Positions 1 through 6,081 of a DNA stretch of 9,173 bases are shown piece after piece. Numbering within the stretch: position 1 is the stretch's first letter; each line of letters begins with the position of its first letter. This DNA comes from PFL42 sp964492235 (GTDB taxonomy: Bacteria; Chloroflexota; Anaerolineae; Anaerolineales; E44-bin32): NCBI GenBank assembly GCA_964492235.1, contig CAZBJQ010000109.1:1-9173 (forward strand), in the 5' to 3' direction. The notes beneath the pieces were generated by a model. That model saw only the letters and a program-made list of their open reading frames with translations, ran no database searches and was not told the DNA's origin. A program made the translations under genes and the position numbers.

Positions 1-1
1 C

Positions 2-3000
2 CCCCCTGAGACATTCCAATACACCGTGGCGGACACGAACGGCGTGCGATCGGCGCCGGCGACCGTCACGATCACGATCACGCCGTACAACGACACGCCG
101 GATGCTATCGATGACCAGTCTCAAACGATCTTGGGGGTGCCCGTCATTATCAGCGTCCTATCGAATGATACCGGCATCGGGGACATCCCTCTGGCATTGA
201 GCGTCGCCGCCCCGATCCCGGCTGTCTCGGATGGCGACTGCTCCCCCGTGGGCAGCCAGATCCGATTCACGCCCGGCCCCGGTTTCTCCGGCACGGTGCA
301 ATGCGGCTACCGGGTGACGGATGGGGATCTGCCCATCGGAGAGTGGGATGAGGCCGTCATCACAATCTATGTGAACATGCCCCCGACCGCCGTCGATGAC
401 CCCACACCCCTCATCGGCCTCCCCATCGTCACCGACGAAGATGTCAATGTCGTGATCGATGTACTGGCGAATGACAGCGACCCGGATGACGGGCTTAACC
501 CGGCCAGTGTGTCGATCATCGATTCCCCGGATCATGGAAGCTTCTTGTCGCTCAATCCAGTGATCTTCGTGCCCGATCCCGGCTACCACGGAACGGACTT
601 CTTCACCTACCGGGTGCGCGATCTGCACGTCCCCTCCGCGCTTTCGAACATCGCCCGGGTGGATCTCACGGTAGCTTCGATCAACAGCCTGCCGGACGCC
701 GTGCCCGATGCTGCCTTCACGCAGCAGGATGCGGCGATCACGATCGACGTCCTGGCCAATGACTCGGATCCAGATGTCCCGCCTGATCCGCTGACGATCA
801 CCGTCGTGGTTGATCCCGGGCCGCCGGGCGGCATCGACTCATCGACCGTCCTGGACGATAACGGAACGCCGGACCCCTCCGATGACACGCTCATCTACAC
901 GCCCGGCGCCGGGGTGTGGGGGACCGAGATTCTGACGTACACCATCGACGATGGCGCCGGCGGGACGGACACGACGACCGTGTCGGTGCGGGTCAATGGG
1001 TGGCCGACGGCCAACGATGACACCGATACGACGACCCAAGGCAACTCCAAGGACATCGATGTCCTTAAGCTGGCTGACCCTCCAGGGACTCCCGGCAAGG
1101 ACACTGATCCGGATAGCCCGGGCGGCGGTTGGCGGGTCGTAGGCGTGACGCCTCCGTCGCACGGGACGGCCGTGATCAACGCTGGGCTTTCCGTGCTCTA
1201 CACGCCGTCCCAGTTCTACCAGGGAGGCGATAGCTTCGGTTACACCATGTCGGACGGCGAGGGTGGAACATCGAGCGCCACAGTCGACGTGACCGTTTCC
1301 GATGCCGACGATGTACCGATCGCCATCGACGACTCACGTATCTCCGTCGGCGAGGGCCAGACCATCTCGATCGACGTCCTCTTCAACGACCTCGGCCTGG
1401 GGGATCCGGACTTCACGGTGACCGTGGGCCCGCCGTCCTTCCCCGACTGCCTATCATCCGACGGATTCGTGGTCGTGATCGGCAGCCCCGGCCCGGCGGG
1501 AGGCATCAGGGTCGAATACACCGCCCCGACGGATGAGTGCGCTGGAGACGTCACCTTCGACTACACCGTGACCGATGCCGATGGGGACCCCAACCCCGCG
1601 GACCCCGCGATGGTGACGCTGACCGTGACACCCGTCAATGACCTGCCGATCGCCAATCCGGACGGCGCGGCCACGACCGAGGACACCAGCACCATCATCG
1701 ACGTGGCCTCGAACGACACCGATGTGGAAACGGCCGTTGTTCCATCGACCGTTGCCATTTCGTCTTGTCCGGGTAGCGCCGTCTGCCTCCCCAACGGCGA
1801 CGGCACGGTGACGTACACCCCCGGGCCGAACTTCTTCGGCACCGCCACGTTCACCTACACCATTCAGGACAGCCTGGGCGCCACGTCGGCTCCTGGCTTG
1901 GTCACCGTCGATGTGGCGTCGGTCAATGACCCGCCGGTGGCGGTCGACAACAGCGCCAGCACGAATCAGGGGACGCCGGTCACGATCAACGCTGTGGCGG
2001 GCGACTACGATATCGATGGGTCGGTCGTCGCAGCCACGGCCCAGCTCGTGACAGGCCCCTCCAATGGGTCCGTCGCCAACAACGGGGATGGCACCTTCAC
2101 CTACACGCCAAACGTCGGCCCCTTCCTCTCCGATAGCTTCACCTATCAGGTGTGGGACAACGACGGCGCCCCTTCCAATGCCGCCACGGTCACGATTGGC
2201 ATCAATCAGCCGGATCTGACGGTCGTCAAAGACGCGGTCCCCGACAATGCCGGGCCGGGCGAAGAGGTGCAGTTCTTCATCTACGTGATCAACAACGGAC
2301 CAGGAATTGCCTTCTCCGTGTCCCTGTCCGACGATCTTGGGGACTGCTTCCACTGGGTCGGGTCGCCCAGCTTCGGCTCGTTGGGAGATATGGTGCAAGG
2401 AGGGGCCGTCGTGCTCGCCCCCAGGGCCCAGGTGGACGCCTTTCCAGACCCGGACTGCGATAACACCAACCGGGCGGAGGCGACGGCGGCTAACGCCGGC
2501 ACGTCCAGCGACACTGTGACGGTGAGCATCCACGCGCCGCCGATGATGCTGTCTCTGATGATGATCCCCAGTGTCGTCGTGTCCGCTTCGCCGACGGCGA
2601 CCTCCACCCTGGAACCGACAGCCACTGTGGAGCCGACAGCCAGCGTGGAGCCGACAGCCACGTTGGAGCCGACAGCCAGTGTGGAGCCGACAGCCAGTGT
2701 GGAGCCGACAGCCACGGCTGAGGTTGTCGCCAGCCCGACACCGGATCCCGCCGAAGCCACACCGACCGAGAGTATCGAGGTCGGACAGACCCCCACGTCC
2801 GAACCGCCGAGCGAGACCCCTCCGGCAGCGGAGCCTCCGACCGAGCCTCCGACGGAGCCTCCGACGGAGCCGGCAGCGACGCTTGAACCGACGGCCGAGC
2901 CCTCGGAAGAGCCGGCACCCGTCCCGGAGCCCGGCCTACCTCCTGAGCCGATCGTAGCACCGGAGGATCCGTCCCCCGAGGCGCCGGCGTTAGAGCCCCC

Positions 3001-3286
3001 GGCCCCCGAGGCGCCGGCGGCAGAGGCCCTGTCCCCCGTGGGGCCGGAGCCCGAGGCCCCGGCCGAAGCGCCCGCCGGAAGTGAGGTGGGCGAAACCCCG
3101 CCGGAGCCGGTGGCGGCGATCTTGGCCAGTGTCAACTGGAACCGGATGTCGCGGAGATCGCTCTGGCGCGGTTCCCCGGGCGTGTATGCCGCTTCTGACA
3201 GCCGCTGGCTTCTGCACTACCTGCTCACCCTTTTCGCCCCGCCAGGGGCCTTCCCAGTGTCACCCACGCCCGTTCCTGCCCGCTAG
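2..3286 (+). CDS. Large secreted/surface protein with tandem cadherin/Ig-like modules, DUF11-like domain and Pro/Thr-rich tail (5' partial)
   Basis: The frame is open from base 2, and the residues before the GTG at 26 (PPETFQYT) fit the end of a module, so the true start lies outside the window. Counting from base 26, the remnant (1-22) is followed by seven modules of about 90-105 residues near 24-117, 119-217, 222-323, 327-425, 430-536, 540-632 and 636-727. Each tends to show an opening DD, a 'IDVLANDSD'-like strand, 'YTPGPxFxGT', 'FTYTxxD' and a closing strand, as in Big_9/cadherin-like bacterial repeats; the acidic NDSDPD motifs could bind calcium. Residues 729-835 resemble DUF11 ('DLTVVKDAVPDNAGPGEEV'). 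Residues 854-1030 are rich in Pro, Thr, Glu and Ala and look like a wall-spanning or stalk region. The end (1031-1086) is basic, then weakly hydrophobic (WLLHYLLTLF), with no LPXTG motif. The likely role is adhesion or surface structure, exported by Sec. The signal peptide is not visible, and ligand and anchoring are unknown. Confidence 0.9.
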   Translation, partial: PPETFQYTVADTNGVRSAPATVTITITPYNDTPDAIDDQSQTILGVPVIISVLSNDTGIGDIPLALSVAAPIPAVSDGDCSPVGSQIRFTPGPGFSGTVQCGYRVTDGDLPIGEWDEAVITIYVNMPPTAVDDPTPLIGLPIVTDEDVNVVIDVLANDSDPDDGLNPASVSIIDSPDHGSFLSLNPVIFVPDPGYHGTDFFTYRVRDLHVPSALSNIARVDLTVASINSLPDAVPDAAFTQQDAAITIDVLANDSDPDVPPDPLTITVVVDPGPPGGIDSSTVLDDNGTPDPSDDTLIYTPGAGVWGTEILTYTIDDGAGGTDTTTVSVRVNGWPTANDDTDTTTQGNSKDIDVLKLADPPGTPGKDTDPDSPGGGWRVVGVTPPSHGTAVINAGLSVLYTPSQFYQGGDSFGYTMSDGEGGTSSATVDVTVSDADDVPIAIDDSRISVGEGQTISIDVLFNDLGLGDPDFTVTVGPPSFPDCLSSDGFVVVIGSPGPAGGIRVEYTAPTDECAGDVTFDYTVTDADGDPNPADPAMVTLTVTPVNDLPIANPDGAATTEDTSTIIDVASNDTDVETAVVPSTVAISSCPGSAVCLPNGDGTVTYTPGPNFFGTATFTYTIQDSLGATSAPGLVTVDVASVNDPPVAVDNSASTNQGTPVTINAVAGDYDIDGSVVAATAQLVTGPSNGSVANNGDGTFTYTPNVGPFLSDSFTYQVWDNDGAPSNAATVTIGINQPDLTVVKDAVPDNAGPGEEVQFFIYVINNGPGIAFSVSLSDDLGDCFHWVGSPSFGSLGDMVQGGAVVLAPRAQVDAFPDPDCDNTNRAEATAANAGTSSDTVTVSIHAPPMMLSLMMIPSVVVSASPTATSTLEPTATVEPTASVEPTATLEPTASVEPTASVEPTATAEVVASPTPDPAEATPTESIEVGQTPTSEPPSETPPAAEPPTEPPTEPPTEPAATLEPTAEPSEEPAPVPEPGLPPEPIVAPEDPSPEAPALEPPAPEAPAAEALSPVGPEPEAPAEAPAGSEVGETPPEPVAAILASVNWNRMSRRSLWRGSPGVYAASDSRWLLHYLLTLFAPPGAFPVSPTPVPAR
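2609..2716 (+). repeat. Six tandem 18-bp units coding Val/Leu-Glu-Pro-Thr-Ala-Ser/Thr
   Basis: Six in-frame 18-base units (consensus gtggagccgacagccagy) encode VEPTAS/T repeats in the tail of the large protein. Differences between units are few: ctg or ttg for the first codon, gaa once for gag, and agc/agt/acg/act at the last codon. Such near-identical units suggest recent slippage expansion, so copy number may vary between strains. The array begins the extended tail just after the DUF11-like domain. Confidence 0.9.
2831..2866 (+). repeat. Three tandem 12-bp units coding Glu-Pro-Pro-Thr
   Basis: Three 12-base units (gagcctccgacs) encode EPPT repeats in the same Pro-rich tail. They differ only at the last base of the first unit. 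They belong to the low-complexity stalk and have no separate function that I can see. Confidence 0.8.
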
Positions 3287-3293
3287 GAGCGCG

Positions 3294-3410
3294 ATGAAGA
3301 AACCGGCTTCCCCAAGAGCTGTCCGAGGGTGTGCTGGCCGGGGCTTCGGCCCTGCCAGCGCACTTTCGTCTTCCTCCCATGGGCGGTGCACTTCTTGCTC
3401 CCTTCGGTAG
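3294..3410 (+). CDS. Possible 38-codon small ORF upstream of the response regulator
   Basis: An ATG at 3294 is preceded by AGGAG at 3285-3289, which overlaps the TAG of the large gene and leaves four bases to the ATG. The frame reads MKKPASPRAVRG onwards for 38 codons and ends in TAG at 3408-3410, ten bases before the response-regulator ATG. The peptide is basic and has three Cys, with no recognisable family or clear membrane segment. It spans the whole hairpin at 3324-3368, so translation would open that structure. It could be a translated leader or pure chance; an AGGAG next to a stop codon is weak evidence alone. Confidence 0.2.
   Translation: MKKPASPRAVRGCAGRGFGPASALSSSSHGRCTSCSLR
3324..3368 (+). 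terminator. Long UUCG-capped RNA hairpin between the large gene and the response regulator
   Basis: Bases 3324-3344 pair with 3349-3368 around a TTCG loop (3345-3348) closed by C-G, the classic stable cUUCGg form. Twenty pairs form, with one bulged C at 3339; four are G-U type (3327/3365, 3328/3364, 3332/3360, 3340/3353), so the stem is best in RNA made from the + strand. It lies 37 bases past the stop of the large gene, suitable for a terminator, but what follows is C/T-rich (tcttcctccc) rather than a clean U run. It could instead be a cis-regulatory element in the response-regulator leader. Confidence 0.5.
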
Positions 3411-3420
3411 AGGTGTGAGC

Positions 3421-4410
3421 ATGGATGCGGCCACGGTCTTGATCGCCGATGACGATGAGGCCCTGCTTGGGCTGATGCTGCGCCGCATTCAGCGGATGAA
3501 CCTGCGCGGCGAGACGGCCCTGGATGGGGACCAGGCGTCCGCCCTGCTCGCTCAGCGGGAATACCACCTGCTGATCACCGACATCAACATGCCCGGGAAG
3601 AGCGGGCTGGAGCTGTTGGAACAGGCCAAAGACCAGGATCCCAACCTGCAAGTGGTCATCGTCACCGGTGGGGCCACGCTGGAGACGGCGATCCAAGCCG
3701 TCAACAATGGAGCCTTCGCCTACCTGACCAAGCCGTTCGATCACATCAGCGTCCTGGAAAACACGGCCTATCGCGCCCTTGAGTATCGAAGGTTGATCAT
3801 CGACAACAAGCGCATGGCCGCGATCCAGCGCAGGCGCGGGGACATGCTGGAGCAGGAGGTCGCCGACCGCCTGCTGCAGGTCAGCCGCCTGGATCGCGAA
3901 ATGCGGGAGATCATGGCGCAGCTGCCGGAGGGGATTCTGATCTTGGGTGGCAATCGCGGCCTCGTTCCCGGCAACGAGTCCGGTAAGCGATGGCTGGAGA
4001 AGGACCTGGCAGCGCCGGATCACCCGATCGAGACCTACATGCGGACGGCTCGCGCCCAGGATGATCCACCGCCCCGGCTCGCCTATCTCGACGGCCGCAC
4101 GCTGCAGCTGACCGCCATCCGATTGTCGAAGCAGGGCGCCAAGGGGAGCAGGGTAGTTATCATCCGCGATCTGACGGAAGAAGGCAGAGAAATCACGGGT
4201 GAGATGGTCGCCCCGCTGGCTGGTCTGGCCCACGGCCTGGCCAGGCTGCTGGCCTACAGCCGGGATCTGGACGAGCGCGACGTCATTCTGGAGATGGTGC
4301 GGCACCTCAAGGCGCTGGAGGGGCTGCGCCAGAGCTATGCCGGCTCAGCTACCGAAGACGGGACCGACCTGACGGCCCCGTCCCATCCTGCCATCTCTGC
4401 CTGGCCCTGA
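3421..4410 (+). CDS. Response regulator: REC domain, helical linker and PAS-like domain
   Basis: This 329-residue protein begins with a CheY-like receiver domain (about 4-120). Acidic residues D10-D12 (IADDDE), phosphoacceptor D54 (LLITDINMPG), T82 (VIVTGG) and K104 followed by Pro (LTKPF) are all present, so it should accept phosphate from a histidine kinase. Residues about 120-165 look like a helical or coiled-coil linker. Residues about 162-255 look PAS-like ('MAQLPEGILILGGNRGLVPGNESGKRWL' region), and the rest is helical with no HTH, GGDEF, HD-GYP or ATPase motif. The ATG at 3421 is chosen because AGAGGTG sits five bases upstream and the receiver starts at once; a GTG at 3331 in the same frame would add 30 residues unlike a receiver. 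No partner kinase is in the window. Output is probably through protein-protein contact, which is inference. Confidence 0.9.
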   Translation: MDAATVLIADDDEALLGLMLRRIQRMNLRGETALDGDQASALLAQREYHLLITDINMPGKSGLELLEQAKDQDPNLQVVIVTGGATLETAIQAVNNGAFAYLTKPFDHISVLENTAYRALEYRRLIIDNKRMAAIQRRRGDMLEQEVADRLLQVSRLDREMREIMAQLPEGILILGGNRGLVPGNESGKRWLEKDLAAPDHPIETYMRTARAQDDPPPRLAYLDGRTLQLTAIRLSKQGAKGSRVVIIRDLTEEGREITGEMVAPLAGLAHGLARLLAYSRDLDERDVILEMVRHLKALEGLRQSYAGSATEDGTDLTAPSHPAISAWP

Positions 4411-4649
4411 GTTAACGCACCAGAGGCCGGCCCAGCGTGCCCGGTCGAACCGTGGTACGCAGAAGTAGAGATGGGGGAGTCCTATACGCCCGTCACAGCA
4501 AGCGGGAAGTGCGCTAGCTGGGGTGATAGGGGCAACGCCCCAACCTGGCCACCCACGGTTTCCCCCTCTTCGGCGACAGTCGCTTCGGACGGCTTCTTGG
4601 AGGTTGCGAAAGACCCTTCGCCCACCTCACCCCCCAGGAATACCTACCC

Positions 4650-4746
4650 CTCCCCTTGCGGGATTCGCGGGGGCTCGAGAACCGGCTCGTGCAGGGGGAG
4701 GCCTTGCAGGCTGCTGCGCGACCCCTCCGCTTCGCTACGGGATGCT
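4650..4746 (+). repeat. Dispersed intergenic repeat, copy 1
   Basis: CTCCCC (4650-4655) and GGGGGAG (4694-4700) form arms of a 51-base unit. A conserved right part follows: 4691-4731 matches 8900-8940 at 38 of 41 bases. It then ends in CTACGGGATGCT at 4735-4746, also found at 8981-8992 and 9073-9084. A longer foldback joins CCCCTCCCC (4647-4655) to GGGGAGGGG (4760-4768). No reading frame or transposase is associated, so it is a non-coding, possibly MITE-like or REP-like element. Confidence 0.75.
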
Positions 4747-4870
4747 TCGCGAGGGTTAGGGGGAGGGGCCCCACGTTGGTCCACCCCCTATTCCACGCAC
4801 TGCCAGTGTCCCGTTCCGGGAGTTCGACGAAGAGATCCTTCACCCCTCGTGATGCCTTCGGCCTCACCCC

Positions 4871-4919
4871 CTGCCCCCTCTCCGCCGCGCAGGTGCCACG
4901 TGTGGCGGAGTGGGGGTGG
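4871..4919. repeat. Imperfect inverted repeat (hairpin)
   Basis: CTCCGCC (4880-4886) pairs with GGCGGAG (4904-4910). After a T/T mismatch the stem continues outwards with 4871-4878 against 4912-4919, five G-C pairs then two G-T and one C-G. The loop of 17 bases holds the palindrome CACGTG. Just before it, the 13-mer GGCCTCACCCCCT at 4860-4872 recurs at 8841-8853, tying this hairpin to the same repeat family. Confidence 0.7.
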
Positions 4920-4926
4920 AGAATCT

Positions 4927-4962
4927 CAAGGAGGCGGGGGCCCGAAGGCCCCCGCCTCCTTG
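4927..4962 (-). repeat. Perfect 16-bp inverted repeat with tetraloop (UUCG on the - strand)
   Basis: CAAGGAGGCGGGGGCC (4927-4942) is exactly complementary to 4947-4962 around a four-base loop, CGAA on + and TTCG on -. Read from the - strand, the loop is C(UUCG)G, an extra-stable tetraloop. It lies 182 bases past the secF stop on that strand. No U run follows on either strand, so it is not a standard intrinsic terminator; it may block exonucleases or belong to the repeat element. Confidence 0.85.
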
Positions 4963-4971
4963 GAAACCTGT

Positions 4972-5026
4972 CCCCTCCCCCGGCTTGGCTCCCTCCCGCG
5001 GAGGTTTGCACTCGCCGGGGGAGGGG
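4972..5026. repeat. Perfect 13-bp inverted repeat with nested hairpin
   Basis: CCCCTCCCCCGGC (4972-4984) is exactly complementary to GCCGGGGGAGGGG (5014-5026). The 29-base loop holds a second foldback, CCTCC (4992-4996) against GGAGG (5000-5004). The left arm shares CTCCCCCGGCT with the second dispersed-repeat copy (8859-8869), which marks it as a relative of that family. Confidence 0.8.
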
Positions 5027-5042
5027 CAAGGGGTGGGGGATG

Positions 5043-5077
5043 AAAACGGCCACCCCATTCGGCAAGCTGCCGGTGGC
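5043..5077 (-). terminator. Probable intrinsic terminator of the secF transcript
   Basis: On the - strand GCCACC (5077-5072) pairs with GGTGGC (5054-5049), and within the loop GGCA (5071-5068) pairs with TGCC (5064-5061). The outer stem is followed by CG and then TTTT (5046-5043). It begins 67 bases past the secF stop. The U run is only four long and the stem has a six-base bulge, so termination is likely but perhaps not efficient. Confidence 0.5.
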
Positions 5078-5144
5078 GTGGCCACAAGGCTGCAAGGCGA
5101 AGAGCGCCAGGCGCGATTGTTCTGCGAGCTTTCGACACTCGATA

Positions 5145-6068
5145 CTAGGCGCCGGCGGGCGCGGACCCGCGCCGCCGGAACCAGGTGGTCCACTCACGCT
5201 TCTCCCAAACCACGAGCAACGGAGAAGCGTTGAAGATGGATGAATACGTTCCGCTCAGAATGCCGACCACCAGAACCGTCACGAAATGGCGCGTGGTCAC
5301 TCCGCCGAACAGCAGCACTGCCACCAGTGCCATCATCACCGTCAGCTGGGTGTTGATCGAGCGGTCGAGAGTCTGAACGATCGAGTGGTTGACCAGCCTC
5401 TCGTACTCCAACCTGCGATGCAGGCGTTGGTTCTCTCGGATCCGGTCGAAGACCACAATAGTGTCGTGAACCGAGAAGCCGATCACGGTCAGCAGGGCGG
5501 TGAGGAAGAGAGCGTCGACCTCCCAACCGAGGAAGTGACCCAGCATAGCTTCGATCCCGAGAACAACCAGCACATCGTGCAGCATGGCGACGATAGCGGC
5601 CACACCATAGCGGAAGGCGTGCGGCACGCGGCGGAAGGCATAGGTGATGAATCCGAGGATGCCGAGGGCCGCCAGGCCGACGGCGCCGGCCGCCCGCTGG
5701 GCGACCTCGGCTCCGACGGCCGGCCCGACCGTCTCGAAGCGGAGCACCGTGACCTGGCCGCCGAAGCGCGATTCCATCTCGGTGACCAAGTCGGTCTTGG
5801 TGGCTTCGTCGATCGTCTTGCTGCGCGCAAGGACGTCCCTTTCGCCGGCCGATTGAACGAGTGGGTCAGGGATCTCAAAGTCCTCGTAGATCGCCAGCAC
5901 CTGTGCCGGCTCCGGCGCGTGCCCGGGTTCGAATTGAACCACCAGCAGGCTGCCGCCGGTGAAGTCGATGCCGAGGGGAAGGCCCCAAAGCGCCAGGGCG
6001 ATCAGGCCCGGCACGATGATCAGCAAGGACAGTCCGAAATACCAGTATCTCTTTCCGACGATGTCCAT
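5145..6068 (-). CDS. secF: Protein-export membrane protein SecF
   Basis: The 307-residue protein carries the SecF signatures in order: an N-terminal membrane helix (about 10-30), GIDFTGGS (33-40), a periplasmic segment (about 42-110), VGPAVG (114-119), then five further helices with AMLHDVLVV (161-169), TVIGFSVHDTIVVFDRIREN (194-213), RSINTQ (236-241) and YSSIFNASPLLV (275-286). SecF is about 300 residues in most bacteria, so it looks complete. It pairs with SecD in the cytoplasmic membrane and uses the proton gradient to help pull preproteins out of SecYEG. The ATG at 6068 is supported by GGAG five bases upstream. SecD stops only 13 bases before it, so the two are surely co-transcribed. RSINTQ differs slightly from the usual RSINTS. 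Confidence 0.97.
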   Translation of the reverse strand: MDIVGKRYWYFGLSLLIIVPGLIALALWGLPLGIDFTGGSLLVVQFEPGHAPEPAQVLAIYEDFEIPDPLVQSAGERDVLARSKTIDEATKTDLVTEMESRFGGQVTVLRFETVGPAVGAEVAQRAAGAVGLAALGILGFITYAFRRVPHAFRYGVAAIVAMLHDVLVVLGIEAMLGHFLGWEVDALFLTALLTVIGFSVHDTIVVFDRIRENQRLHRRLEYERLVNHSIVQTLDRSINTQLTVMMALVAVLLFGGVTTRHFVTVLVVGILSGTYSSIFNASPLLVVWEKREWTTWFRRRGSAPAGA

Positions 6069-6081
6069 GTCAGCTCCGCTC

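Larger units (their letters stand above)
4411..5144. other. Gene-free convergent intergenic region full of GC-rich inverted repeats
   Basis: This 734-base gap separates the 3' ends of the response regulator (+) and secF (-). Open frames cross it on both strands but translate to low-complexity Pro/Arg/Gly text with no family resemblance. A small hairpin (GGGGC-AAC-GCCCC) lies at 4529-4541. From about 4640 to 5080 the sequence is nearly continuous inverted repeats, listed separately. The block resembles the C-rich/G-rich intergenic repeats of some Chloroflexota. I see no tRNA, and no convincing terminator right after the response-regulator stop. Confidence 0.75.

Noticed and set aside
1454..2533. 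Open frame (359 codons) on - opposite the large adhesin
   Set aside because: It is an antisense shadow of the tandem modules; periodic His/Arg/Gly/Val text follows from the coding repeats of the other strand.
2281..3135. Gly/Ser/Val-rich open frame on - opposite the Pro-rich tail
   Set aside because: Its low-complexity repeats are simply the reverse complement of the EPTA-type units; no independent gene signal.
3331..3420. Extended start for the response regulator at GTG 3331
   Set aside because: The extra 30 residues are encoded by the hairpin and leader, do not resemble a receiver, and the ATG at 3421 has a better ribosome site.
3283..4305. Long open frame (340 codons) on the - strand opposite the response regulator
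   Set aside because: The + strand frame has every receiver residue in place; the antisense product resembles no family and is a GC-rich shadow.
4440..4560. Possible tRNA, from a GGTCGAACC segment and the GGGGC-AAC-GCCCC hairpin
   Set aside because: No acceptor stem, anticodon arm or proper T-arm can be assembled around these pieces.
4471..5243. Overlapping open frames on both strands in the convergent gap
   Set aside because: They cross perfect inverted repeats and translate to Pro/Arg/Gly-rich text; lack of stops is explained by high GC.
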